Shown piece by piece: positions 1 through 10,258 of a stretch of 60,000 bases of DNA (position 1 is the stretch's first letter; each line of letters begins with the position of its first letter). The translations under genes and the position numbers were made by a program. The DNA comes from Acanthaster planci (lineage: Eukaryota; Echinodermata; Asteroidea; Valvatida; Acanthasteridae), in contig NW_019091373.1 in the NCBI RefSeq assembly GCF_001949145.1, forward strand, positions 966,155 to 1,026,154, read 5' to 3'. The notes beneath the pieces were generated by a model. That model did not search any database. It was given only the letters and a program-made list of their open reading frames with translations, and was not told the origin of the DNA.

Positions 1-111
1 TCCCGAGTCGGTCTTAGAAGCACATATTTATTCCCCCATTGGATTGTTGGGTGTTGTTTCTGTGTTTGTTCTGACATCCACCAAAACCCAAAAGTTCTCG
101 TGTGAACATTT

Positions 112-553
112 NNNNNNNNNNNNNNNNNNNNNNNNNNNNNNNNNNNNNNNNNNNNNNNNNNNNNNNNNNNNNNNNNNNNNNNNNNNNNNNNNNNNNNNNN
201 NNNNNNNNNNNNNNNNNNNNNNNNNNNNNNNNNNNNNNNNNNNNNNNNNNNNNNNNNNNNNNNNNNNNNNNNNNNNNNNNNNNNNNNNNNNNNNNNNNNN
301 NNNNNNNNNNNNNNNNNNNNNNNNNNNNNNNNNNNNNNNNNNNNNNNNNNNNNNNNNNNNNNNNNNNNNNNNNNNNNNNNNNNNNNNNNNNNNNNNNNNN
401 NNNNNNNNNNNNNNNNNNNNNNNNNNNNNNNNNNNNNNNNNNNNNNNNNNNNNNNNNNNNNNNNNNNNNNNNNNNNNNNNNNNNNNNNNNNNNNNNNNNN
501 NNNNNNNNNNNNNNNNNNNNNNNNNNNNNNNNNNNNNNNNNNNNNNNNNNNNN
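112..553. other. Assembly gap (442 N)
   Basis: The run of N lies just upstream of EGF exon 1. With the spacing seen in this gene, one further EGF exon could be hidden here. Confidence 0.99.
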
Positions 554-671
554 GTAATATTAGAAACACTTCAGAACATGGCATTCATTGGACTGTTCCA
601 ACTTCTGAACCTGTTCACTTGGGAGCTCAGCATTTATAGGAGTTGGTTTTGGGGTTTTTTTTTCCATCCAG

Positions 672-797
672 CTGACAATGACTGTTTCAGTGTGCCGGAC
701 ATTTGTGGGAATGGAACCTGTGTGCCAACAGCGGATAACTACAGATGCGTTTGTCCAGAAGGCGAGAAGTTTGATGACCGAACTAATCAATGTCTAG
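672..797 (+). CDS. Exon: EGF module 1 of the matrix protein
   Basis: The exon is 126 nt, phase 1-1, with acceptor ccatccag and donor gtaatt. It encodes one EGF module with six cysteines (DCFS, ICG, TCV, RCVCP, QCL). The start ADNDC only loosely fits the calcium-binding consensus, and the residue used for Asn/Asp beta-hydroxylation is Pro here. Confidence 0.85.
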   Translation: MTMTVSVCRTFVGMEPVCQQRITTDAFVQKARSLMTELINV

Positions 798-3700
798 GTA
801 ATTACAATCTAAACATTTTCCTTGTCACATCGATGGTGTTTTGTATAATTTCAACGAAACTTCTGTCAGCATTTCCAAATGAACTCATTTGTATGACTTA
901 ATAAAAATAAAATGGCCTTGTTAAAAGTCAGGCTGTAAGTTTTTCATTAAAGGGGAACTATGGTTTGAAGCATGGTTACAGATACTCTCATATATTCTGA
1001 AAATATACTTGTGAATGTTACTTCCCTTAAAAACACCTTTATAATGGTAATGCTATCCAAAAAGATGGTAGGCGGCAGACAGCTTAAGGCTGGCTACTTT
1101 TTACTTGTGGGTGATCTGTATTCACAACACTATCTAAAGTTTGCAAAAATTCACTTTTTCATGAGCTCTTGGACATTACTGATTATACAGTGTTACGAAT
1201 GTAAAGGCCAAAAGCCATATTTCAAAATTAATATCTACCCGATGCAAAGTATATATTTGGAAACGGTTTCAAGGCTGGCTATTTTGCCCAATTTCTTGAC
1301 AAGATTTTTAAAAAATGCCATCTCTACGAAAGCACAGATGCATGTATTGTTCAATACTGATTGCTACATTTGTCAACCATACAAGTTTTGCGCTGTCATG
1401 CCATAAGTAATCGAGAGTTGGAACCACATAATCTATTAATCAGTTGAAGGCTTACAGAATTCTGATTTCCTCCCTTGATGTGACCGGGGAATAGATGTGA
1501 ATGAATGTGTGGAGACCCCAGGCATCTGTGGGCAGGCCTACTGCACCAACGAACATGGCAGCTATACCTGTGAATGCATCGATGGCTTCGAGTTTGATAA
1601 GACCAGAAGAAGCTGTGTTGGTAAGTTGACAAACTTCTTTGCCACAATGCCGTTGCTTTTTACTCTGTATTCCCCAAAACCTGTGATCAATTTTCTTCTG
1701 TTTTCTTTTAAAAAGCTCTGCGCTTGGTGTTATTGAGGTACAGTTTAAGGCTAGGAAAAAAAGAACTCGGTTTTGGTGAGCACCCAGATGACCAGTACCC
1801 GATCACAAAATTGTGGGTACCCAGGTCTGTGTTTTTTTCCATCATACCTGAAACCTTCTTAGCAAATTCCTATGGAATTGTTTTAACCACTTGCCACCGG
1901 GGCCCCTGTAGTGGAGCCATAGGCCTTATATTCGTGGCCGGGGTCTCCGAACTCAGACAAAGGGAACAGGGCCCTGTAACAAAAGACCGTACTTCGAATA
2001 AAAGACCAAGCTGCTGGGCATTACCGACATTTTTCACTCTCAAAAGTGGAGATAATCCAGCCTTGTTTTGAAACAGTATACCATGGTTTGGGGTGTTTAG
2101 AGTGAGTGGATTACCACCGGGGACAAAAGTGCTCCACCACCACAGCGATGAGCCACACAGCACCGCTGCACGCTAATCTGACCCCTATTGAAAAGAGGTC
2201 AGCAGTGCACTGAGCCAGGTTCGTGAACAAAAGAAAGTTATATAACACTGCACAATCTGGGCTCTTTTTACAAGGCTGCAGGCCTGGCTGAAACACTCGG
2301 GTATCAATGAAGGTTCCTTGTCAACTTAGAGTAGTGCCTAAAGATTACTTCAGGTGGGTATAAACGTCCGTTAAATGAAATGATGAAATTTTGCAGAATT
2401 TTGAAAACAGAAAAAATGATAATTATCAACATTGATAACCAACCCCGGCGCGAAGTGGTTGATAGAAAAATCAACTTGCTCTTAATCGGTTGTCAATTAA
2501 ACCAAAGTAAGAGCTTATAGATTCTGATGTGTTTCATTACACAGAGCAGTAGTGTAGCTTGGTGCAGTCTGGATGGGAGTTGCACATTACACTGACATGA
2601 GTTTTTTTTTCAGTGCCTGCATCTGTACATCAATGCACAGTTTCCTGAATAACAGGATGTTCTCTAGTCATGATTTTGCGGACACTGAGCTGATTCCAAT
2701 GAATACCATAAATAAACACAAGACGAAGGGTGTCATTAATGAGAAAAAGGGCAGAGTGCCATTTTGGGTTGGATTTTTCTTTACTCTTCTTGTAGACGTG
2801 GATGAGTGCGTGGTCGATGAGGATGTCTGCAACAATGGCTACTGTGTCAATGAGGTTGGTGGGTTTCAGTGCATCTGTCCAGCTGGCTCGGCATTCAACT
2901 ACAACACCATGTTCTGTGTGCCCATAGGTACGACATTTTCGACAAATTTTCAACAGCATTTTCAACAAACATTGGCAAATTAAAAAAAAAAGGGCAAAGT
3001 ATGTGTCGCCCTTAGGTGGCCCATTTGAAATTCTGACTTACGCACAACATATGCACAAACCACAGCTCAATGGCTTTCTGAGCCCACTTGAAAAAAATAT
3101 GTGCATTCCTGGCCTCACCCTCAGAAATTTCAGCCTAGTTATGCTACTGTGATTACAGGAGACATCCAGTACTGCAGTGACACTACACTGGAGCCAATAT
3201 TGCACGTTTGGGGCATGCATTTATCTTGACAAGCCATCTAAGTGGTCAAAAGAGGCATTTGAAGTAACAATGTGACTTGTAAGCAAGCAGGGTACCAACA
3301 CAGTCATGGCTTCCAAGTTTGGTTTCAGGATTATTCTCTTAATCAAATTGTAGGCTGAACTGTGCAAAGTGCTCGTTGAGAGAGAAAAAAAACGTAAAGC
3401 ATTGTGAAGATCAGAAATGATATACTTCACACGATATATTTGAACTTTTTAATCGGCCAATCAGGGGGCCCAGGTGGTGGGCCAAGGGAACCAACCGCGG
3501 CCTTCACAGGAGGGGACGCTGAAAGCATCAATGAGTGCAACCGATCCCCTAGCCCCTGCATCGACGGTATCTGCATTAACACCGAGCAAGGCTTCAAGTG
3601 CCAATGTCTGAGTGGGTACCAGCTAATTGAAGCCGAGAACCGATGCATCGGTGAGTACCGTGTACTAATTTTTTGACAACATGGATTACAGTTTAGCCCC

Positions 3701-6700
3701 AGTAATAACCTGAAATAACCTTAATAGATCTCATGTACATGTATGCTTAGTGACATAAGCAAGACTCCATCCCAACTCAGCTTCATGAAATTGGTGATGG
3801 TGCCTAGAAGGCAACCAAAGCTATAAAATAGAAGTATACATGTAAGCTTTTTTTGTGTGCCAACCATGGATAATCTCCATCCAATGTAGATTGTGAAGCA
3901 CATCAAGGAATCTACACAGTACATACATGTATGTAAGAGTATTTACCATGAGGAGGTGTAAATTAGGCACCCGGGATGTCCAGATTTGGATCCAGTACCC
4001 TCACTTCGAATTGTAAATTGTGTGTTTTCGAGCTGCCTAAAAGTTTTAAGACAGAAATCATTTCCTAACCCTGACTAGATTTCAGGTGGTGGCCCAGTAC
4101 AACCCCTTCGGTTGAAAAGCGTCGGCAGTGTTAAACCTCAGGACTTGATTGTAAAACATGTCACATTTTATCACCTCACATAGATCACACTGTGCATCAA
4201 ACATTTTATTTGCAGTTGTACAATTAAGGAAGATATTTGATACTATGAGTTCTCATTGGTTCTACTCAGATGTGGATGAGTGCTCAGGCCAAGAGGAGGT
4301 TTGTCTGTACGGACATTGCATCAACAAGAATGGCACCTTCCACTGTGCATGTGAAGAGCCGTTGACGCTGGACAGCACGGGACGTAGATGTATCTGTAAG
4401 TAGGGGGGCAGTTCACAATGTAGGGTGCCACCAAGAGAGGCCATTTTTGCAGTGCATTATGGGGAAATGGTAGTGTTTCAACTATTCATCCTTTAACACA
4501 ACAACTGGCCCCTTTTTACATGTTTTTGATGCATAGTATACGGATGAGACTTCCTAGGACATTTGTACTGTGTAAAATATGTTTTAGCAATGACAACTGA
4601 GTGACTATGCAAGATTTTGATGACAACGAAGCTTAAAAAGAAGGCCTTTTAAGGCTTGTACTTGGCTTCATGTCGCCAATCGTTTCTTGTGTGTCTTTGC
4701 TCTCGAATCTGAAGTGATTCACAATTGTCACACTTTATAATTATTTCTGGCTCCTCAACATGGTGTAACTTGCCCGGGAATTGAGATAAGCATTTGGACT
4801 GCTCTACTGACTGCATTGTGTCTTTCCCCTCCTTGACAAGTTTCATTTCTTTCCACCACACACAAATAGCAGAGGCATGTAGAGGCAATTGTTGCAGAAC
4901 ATCTTGCTCAGGGATATAGGTTGTAATACACTGTTTATGAAGACCAGTCATCATAGCCTGAACTCTTTGAAATAAGTAGTCCAAAATAGGTGCATTCAAA
5001 CGTAACCACAGTGACGGTCAGGGTTTTTCACTACCATTGCCACGTTGTCACAGTTGCTTGAAATGGTTGGCTATCGTTTCAGAAGCTTGGTCATTATTAC
5101 CAAAAAGCTTGACCAAGAAAGCATCTGACTTGGGTCTGTCTTTGTTCCTCTGTTTGTTCTGGCAATCAATCTCAGCTGTGCTCGGGGTAGTCGGCACGGA
5201 AACTGACAACAGGGAGAGCCTCTGCTGGCACAAGACTGACCGGCCTGGCTACGAGACGGTCTGTGGGAGGATCATCAACACCGCCATGACCTACAGGGCC
5301 TGCTGTTGTGGAGGCGGCGTGGGCTGGGGCACCAGCTGTGACCCATGCCCCCCTGCTGGAGGATGTAAGTTAAACTGTGCCCAACTCTCATGTCTGGGAT
5401 TATAAGTCTGTGATGTCTGCAGACAACAGACGTGGCGGTAGCTCTCAAGCCCATTTCAGATAGAGCCTGGTTGTGTGGATTTACATTTACTCAAATTGTG
5501 CTTCGTTTTGAAATGATATGTCTTTTACATATGTATATAATTTGATGTTAACCACTTGCTGCTGGGGAACCCTGGTTCGGGCACCATGGGTTTATACGCA
5601 GAGCCGGGCTGCCTGAAATGGGACAAAAGAGCTGGTCCGTGTAACAGAAGACCGTACTTGAAACTAAAGACCTGCTGCTGGGAATTGCCATCATTTTTTG
5701 GCTTGCATGTTCGAAGGTAATCCGTCACTGTTTTTAAACAGTATACCACTGTTTTGGGCATAGCACGCCTGCAGATTAGCACCGTGGACAAAAGTGCTCC
5801 AGGGCCCCATTGATGAGCGACACAGCACCACTGCACGCTAATCCAGCCACGTTTAAAAAGACACCATTCGCATTCACTTGGAACAAAGGAAATTACGCAA
5901 CACCTCACAATTCTGGGCTCTCTTTACAGGGTGGCAGGCCTGGCTGAAATACTCAGGACTCAATGGAGGTTGCCTGTCAGCTTAGAATGGCCACCAAACA
6001 GTCATTCTTGTGGATGTAAACGTCCATTAAATGAAATGATGAATTTTTGAAGAATTTCGAAAACTGAAAATCTTGAAAATGGCCCTTATGTGTGCACTGC
6101 ATTTTTAAAAGCACCCGGCAGCAAGTGGTTAATATGGCTGACTACTACGTAGGTTTCATTACTATTTCATAGTGCTACAGAGTTCCGACTTGCAAGTTTT
6201 TTTTGTTTTCTTCGAAAGTAATAGCACACCCATGGGTGTCACTAGACAATTTTAAATTGTGGAGATGCCATCATGAAACTAATCGATGGACTGTCAGGAA
6301 AATGAGTTAAATGGTAGTTTGATTTTCCAACTTGGCACCTGTGTGACTCTCGCGCCCTCCCTTCCCCCTTCTTTCTCCATTATTGTCATCAGCACAATGA
6401 TAGGAAGGAGGAGTGGCATCCTCCACCCCCTCCCACTAACAACACCCCTGTATACCATGATGGTAGCATGTCAATATGATCTATCACACTATTGTATCCA
6501 AGGGAGCCAAGAAGCCACAGTGTTTCTTTCCTTGATGATGGCTCAGATTCCACCCGCTGCATCTTGTGGACTAATTTTCCTACACTCCTCACCTGAATAA
6601 TGTGGGTTTTCATTGGTCATGTCTGTCATTTACCCAGACATTCAAGTCAGTTCTCTGATGAATTCTTCTCTTGGATTCCACAGACGAGTATCAGGTGCTC

Positions 6701-8520
6701 TGTGAGTCAGACCAGGGCCCAAGCCCGGTCAGACCTGGCGGGGGACCCGTACACCTTCGTGAGGACTCTGACGTGCCCACGGGCTACGGCCATCCAACAG
6801 GGGAGGATGGTCTCTACGCTCCAGGTGAAGGACCAAGGGAAGTGCCCAGTGCTGGAGGAGGGGAGTACCCTGACAGGTCTGTCCAATCTCAAGTTCTTTA
6901 TTTACATTTTATCGTAAAGAGGGGGCAGAAACAGAAAGTTTATGCAAAAAGTCATCCATCATTTAATACCTCTAATGTGCATGCAGATTTGGCAGTTCAT
7001 TGTCTTATTTTACAGTTTATCAATTGTAAACAGTGCCATAGGAAACCACTGTCTTTGATTTATTTTATCACACTGAACATTCTTTATCACTTGCTGTATA
7101 AATGAGGGCCCAAAAAAGTATGTTCTCTGATTTGAACACTATCATCAAATAATGATCTGGATTGTTGCAGTATAACCTTCTATTGAAATGGTCATGGGTA
7201 GGCCTATTTGTTTGTCACCAGCATGTAGTCAGTGCCTGTCATTTTTATTTGTTCAGCTATAATCCACGCGGTCAACCGTACCAGGATCCCATGCCACTGA
7301 GAGAACGGCCCTTCACTGGTGGTCAGTCACCTTACCCAGGGGGACAGCAGCCTTACCCAGGAGGACAGCAACCTTACCCAGGGGGACAGCAACCCTACCC
7401 AGGCAGTCAGCAGCCCTACCCAAGCGGCCAGCAGCCTTACAGGGGCCAGCCACCTCTCCAAGGGAGCCAACAACCCTACCCAGGGGGCCAGCAACCCTAC
7501 CCAGGGGGCCAGCAACCATACCCAGGAGGCCAGCAACCCTACCCAAGCGGCCAGCAGCCTTACAGGGGACAACCACCTCTCCAAGGGAGCCAACAACCCT
7601 ACCCAGGGGGCCAGCAACCCTACCCAGGGGGCCAGCAACCATACCCAGGAGGCCAGCAACCCTACCCAGGAGGCCAGCCGCCTTACCAAGGGGGCCAGCA
7701 ACCCTATCCAGGAGGCCAACAACCCTACCCAGGGGGCCAGCCGCCTTACCATGGGAGCCACCAATATCCTCAGTATCAGCCTCCACAGACAACCACCAGG
7801 GGGACCCAGTCCACAACATCAGGGTCAAGTTACAACCCTAATCCTAACACCAGACCAACGCAGGGGCAGCGACCAAGGCCCCAGCCCAGCGGCACAGGTG
7901 TATCTGGAGGGGCTGGACAACAGCCAGGTATGACCTTAGTCTGAGTAGTTTACAGAACCTCTAATCCCTCCCCCTAATGTCATTACCAGCACCCAAGACC
8001 ATCAAGACCATGACAGGTAATAAAGTAGTAGCAGTTAGCTACAGTTACAAAATTCCTACCACCAGTAACATCAAATTGGTCCACTCTGTTGACCAGAAAC
8101 TGATCCAGAGTGGCCAGTGTACACCTCTTCTCATTTTTAGACTTTTTTTAGGGATGTTTCTTTTCCTTCCCATTTTTTCGTTGATCTCAAATGGTTATTG
8201 AATCACTTAAAAGACAGAAATTATCATGAAGAAATAAGCCTCACATGAATAATTGGGTTCACCTCCATTTAGGGCAGACTGCCTTTGTTTCTGAAGAAAC
8301 TCAATTTTTATCCCCATATCTCACCCGTGGTCTTGGCTCATTGGATATTTTTCCCCCTACTCTCTCAGGAAGAGGTGCCTGTGAGAGTTTACCGAGGACC
8401 ATCTGCGGTCAGGGCCGGTGCCTAAACGTACAGGAGACTTACACCTGCCAGTGTTACGCCGGCTTCACATTTGACAACGACCAAAACAGCTGCGTACGGG
8501 CACGCTACAACAGGGGTTGA
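672..8520 (+). CDS. Fibrillin/LTBP-like extracellular matrix protein, 3' part of gene (5' exons missing)
   Basis: Exons 672-797, 1495-1620, 2796-2927, 3465-3650, 4270-4395, 5176-5364, 6684-6876, 7257-7927, 7990-8016 and 8369-8520 join with agreeing phases (nearly all 1-1, as is typical of EGF genes). The product shows five EGF modules, a TB/8-Cys module, a Gln/Pro/Tyr/Gly-rich array, a Ser/Thr/Pro tail, and a sixth EGF just before the stop. TB modules are known only from fibrillins, LTBPs and close relatives, so this is a secreted microfibril or growth-factor-binding matrix protein. The EGF-TB-linker-EGF end is more like an LTBP than a fibrillin, but the low-complexity array belongs to neither standard layout. 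The N-terminus and any exon inside the 112-553 gap are not visible, so orthology is not assigned. The 3' UTR probably ends near 9600. Confidence 0.85.
1495..1620 (+). CDS. Exon: calcium-binding EGF module 2
   Basis: The exon is 126 nt, phase 1-1, donor gtaagt. The opening DVNEC and the stretch CTNEHGSYTC match the calcium-binding EGF consensus, including the Asn that can be beta-hydroxylated (C-x-N-x4-Y-x-C). Six cysteines are present. Confidence 0.88.
1883..2462. mobile_element. TTAA-type MITE, copy 1 (older, 580 bp)
   Basis: It starts TTAA-CCACTTGCCACCGGGG and ends CCCCGGCGCGAAGTGG-TTGA. The inner sequence aligns with the element at 5548-6132 along its whole length: shared blocks include aaaagaccgtactt, aacagtatacca and aaatgaaatgatgaa. 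The right TTAA has decayed to TTGA. No coding capacity is seen. Confidence 0.8.
2796..2927 (+). CDS. Exon: calcium-binding EGF module 3
   Basis: The exon is 132 nt, phase 1-1, acceptor cttgtag, donor gtacga. DVDEC and CVNEVGGFQC give a full calcium-binding and hydroxylation consensus. Confidence 0.88.
   Translation, partial: TWMSAWSMRMSATMATVSMRLVGFSASVQLARHSTTTPCSVCP
3465..3650 (+). CDS. Exon: Gly/Pro linker plus calcium-binding EGF module 4
   Basis: The exon is 186 nt, phase 1-1, donor gtgagt. It adds about 18 residues of Gly/Pro-rich linker (GGPGGGPREP) ahead of the EGF module that begins SINEC and carries CINTEQGFKC. Such linkers between EGF blocks are common in LTBPs. Confidence 0.87.
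4270..4395 (+). CDS. Exon: calcium-binding EGF module 5
   Basis: The exon is 126 nt, phase 1-1, acceptor ctactcag, donor gtaagt. DVDEC and CINKNGTFHC are seen. The NGT triplet inside the module is also a potential N-glycosylation site. Confidence 0.88.
4663..5172 (-). pseudogene. Decayed protein-coding remnant, unknown family
   Basis: On the minus strand about 170 codons stay in one frame, with only two stops, both TGA (near 5035 and 5005), consistent with CGA-to-TGA decay. The reading has a normal protein composition and Cys pairs (for example IIKCDNCESLQ) and does not look like random intron. It fills most of the intron before the TB exon and ends close to that exon's splice acceptor. It may be a retroposed gene piece or a transposon fragment; the family is not recognised. 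Confidence 0.4.
5176..5364 (+). CDS. Exon: TB (8-Cys, TGF-beta-binding-protein) module, first seven cysteines
   Basis: The exon is 189 nt, phase 1-1, with acceptor caatctcag and donor gtaagt. The sequence has LCW, then VCG, the diagnostic Cys triplet in RACCCGGG, then SCDPCPP. This is the TB fold signature of fibrillins and LTBPs. Seven of the eight cysteines lie here; the eighth is in the next exon (EYQVLC). The first ten residues, before the ETDN stretch, form a linker. Confidence 0.87.
5548..6132. mobile_element. TTAA-type MITE, copy 2 (585 bp)
   Basis: The ends are inverted: TTAA-CCACTTGCTGCTGGG at the left and CCCGGCAGCAAGTGG-TTAA at the right. Intact TTAA on both sides and a short TIR beginning CC fit a non-autonomous piggyBac-like element. 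It lies in the intron between the two TB-encoding exons. The open frames inside it are short and not convincing. Confidence 0.85.
6684..6876 (+). CDS. Exon: last TB cysteine and Gly/Pro/Glu-rich linker
   Basis: The exon starts after ttccacag in phase 1 and ends at gtctgt in phase 2 (193 nt). DEYQVLC supplies the eighth TB cysteine, after which no further cysteine occurs. The rest is a disordered Gly/Pro/acidic linker. The phase-2 end is matched exactly by the next exon. Confidence 0.8.
7257..7927 (+). CDS. Exon: Gln/Pro/Tyr/Gly heptad array
   Basis: This 671-nt exon (phase 2 to 1, acceptor ttgttcag, donor gtatga) has no cysteine. After a short lead (YNPRGQPYQDP) it encodes about 145 residues of heptads based on QQPYPGG, then a Thr/Ser/Asn/Pro/Gln-rich tail. 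QQPY occurs 16 times. The array is expected to be unstructured and extensible. Its many Gln and Tyr residues would suit transglutaminase or tyrosine cross-linking, but that is inference from composition only. Confidence 0.85.
7324..7758 (+). repeat. In-frame 21-nt minisatellite with 123-nt higher-order unit
   Basis: Tandem 21-nt units (core cagcaaccctacccaggggg) encode QQPYPGG and close variants (QQPYPSG, QPPYQGG, QPPLQGS). A six-unit block of 41 codons (QQPYRG, QPPLQGS, three QQPYPGG, QQPYPSG) shows a second-level period of 123 nt; its marker agcgg recurs at 7423 and 7546. Copy number is likely to vary between individuals. Confidence 0.92.
7990..8016 (+). CDS. Probable 27-nt microexon
   Basis: Bounded by acceptor cattaccag and donor gtaata, it is 27 nt long, phase 1-1, and encodes PKTIKTMT between the array exon and the last EGF exon. 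Length and phase keep the frame whether it is used or skipped, so it may be an alternative exon. Only transcripts can settle it. Confidence 0.55.
8369..8520 (+). CDS. Terminal exon: final EGF module and stop
   Basis: It starts after ccctactctctcag in phase 1 and ends at TGA 8518-8520. It encodes a six-Cys EGF (GACES, TICG, RCLN, TCQCY, SCVR) followed by a short basic tail RARYNRG. The D-x-D-E-C calcium motif is absent, so this last module probably does not bind calcium through the usual site. Confidence 0.85.
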
Positions 8521-9553
8521 ACCCACGAAGACTGGGTGTCCCCAGGCATAACCTATGTAGAAACTTTGTTTTATTATTTTTAAGTAACCGATGTGCCTAT
8601 TACTGTACAGAGTTTGACACTGTAGCAACATGCATGAAATGCTATCAGGGAAGAGTGTGCATTCTCTGTTAAACAGGCCCAAATGTACAATAATCGGCTA
8701 ATTTTATTAATATGGTAAAGAATTTGGACTAGCATTTTAAAGATTGGTTCTTTTATGTACATCACAGCTGCAACAGGAAATATGTGAAAGTGACCAAATT
8801 TCTGCCAAATAGCTATTGGGATTGGCACAGAGAGCCTGCACTGTGAGGAATCCAAACTTCTCCTGATATTTAGCCTGGAGAGCAGCGTGTAAAAAATTCT
8901 GTAGAGAACTCAAAAAGTGCAACGTGCCACAGTTTCAGAAATGATCATTTAACAGTGTGCACATTGCCACTAAGTTATTCCCCTTCTGCATGTTTCACCA
9001 TTGAATATTGATGGTGAGGAACAGCCCGGGATGAGAAATTTGGCAAATTAATGACATTTTGTCAATTGTGTCACCTCACCACAGACAGTAAGCAAAGAGA
9101 AACTCAAGTAAATTTCCCTTCTTGTAATCCATCACCACTGTTTATTTCACCTTTTTAAAATCTGTAGTTTATGCAAGTCATAATTAATTGGGCCAACAGA
9201 AAATGCCTTCAAAACTTTAGCATAAGACTGTAATATAAATTTAACAGTAATAAGCAGACAGCAGTTTGTTTGTATGTGTAACTTACAATGCATTTTTAAA
9301 AACTTTTCAAATTTGGAAGTTCTCAGATTGATATCGTTAGTTTCTGACTCCATTTGTGTTTGTTTTCAATGTATATTATATAATGCATCATTTAGCATCT
9401 TTGTCGTGTAGCCTAAGACACTCCATTGTTCTCATTTATTCTTTTCTCATGAATGCTTTACCTTGCTCAGGCAAGCGGGATATTTCTACAGATCTCTTTC
9501 AAAATTGGATTCTTTCTTTTCCTTATTACTGTTACAGTGTAAGAGGGCCCACA

Positions 9554-9579
9554 AATAAATGAAAACGCACAGCAATAAA
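9554..9579 (+). promoter_or_regulatory. Polyadenylation signals of the matrix-protein gene
   Basis: Two AATAAA hexamers lie at 9554-9559 and 9574-9579. They are the first paired signals downstream of the stop codon and would give a 3' UTR of about 1.1 kb. Confidence 0.5.
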
Positions 9580-10127
9580 CAAGGAATAATGAGTGGATGT
9601 TGTAATTGAATTGTGCTCACAGCATACGGTGTAGATGCAGGTTTGGTTCAGTTTTTGTTGGTTCTTTCACCACTCACTCCATGTCACTGCTGTTGGTGCT
9701 GTCACATGACCATTTAGTTCAATGCAGACAATGCGTCGCATCCAACAGCTTGGTGAGAAATGCTACTAAATTTCTCAATGTAATGCTTCAAATTGGCATT
9801 TAAACTCATTTTCAAGTATAAGAGCTGCTTGTCCAATCAAGTTTGTTTTAAGAATTCTGAGACTAAAATCCATTTTTAAGATGCACACATTTTTTGCAAA
9901 ATAACACTCAAGTTAGAATGTGCATGATTTATTTCAGACTTGCACAGCCATCTTTCAATTTCAGCAGAGTGCCTCCAAAGGCGACTTACATCATCGCTTG
10001 AGTTTTACTTTCAGTTTTGAGGTAATGTAAATTTACACAAGTACATGTACAAGTACTATGTGTTGGCTGCCATGTTTGATCCAGTAGGACAATACAGTCT
10101 GCACACTGGCTTGCTTCTAGTAGGGCT

Positions 10128-10258
10128 GTCCCTTCTCCTACCATCTGAGCTTTGCCTCTGCAGCGCCCTCATGGACAAGTCTTTGCCACTCCTCCCTCTC
10201 CACTTAAATCCGCTCTGCTCTAGTAACAGGGATCATGCAATGCCGCAGATTGTCTAGC
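10128..10258 (-). pseudogene. Short decayed coding-like fragment, possibly retroelement
   Basis: On the minus strand a frame reads DNLRHCMIPVTRAERI, one stop, then a continuation containing EEWQRLVHEGAA. The amphipathic charged composition is protein-like, but the piece is too short to name a family. Confidence 0.25.

Noticed and set aside
560-790. Minus-strand 76-codon frame over EGF exon 1
   Set aside because: It is antisense shadow of a real EGF exon.
7313-7933. Three extra open frames (171 aa and 145 aa minus, 204 aa plus) over the heptad array
   Set aside because: A 21-nt repeat without stops opens every frame at once. Only the spliced QQPYPGG frame joins in phase to TB and EGF exons.
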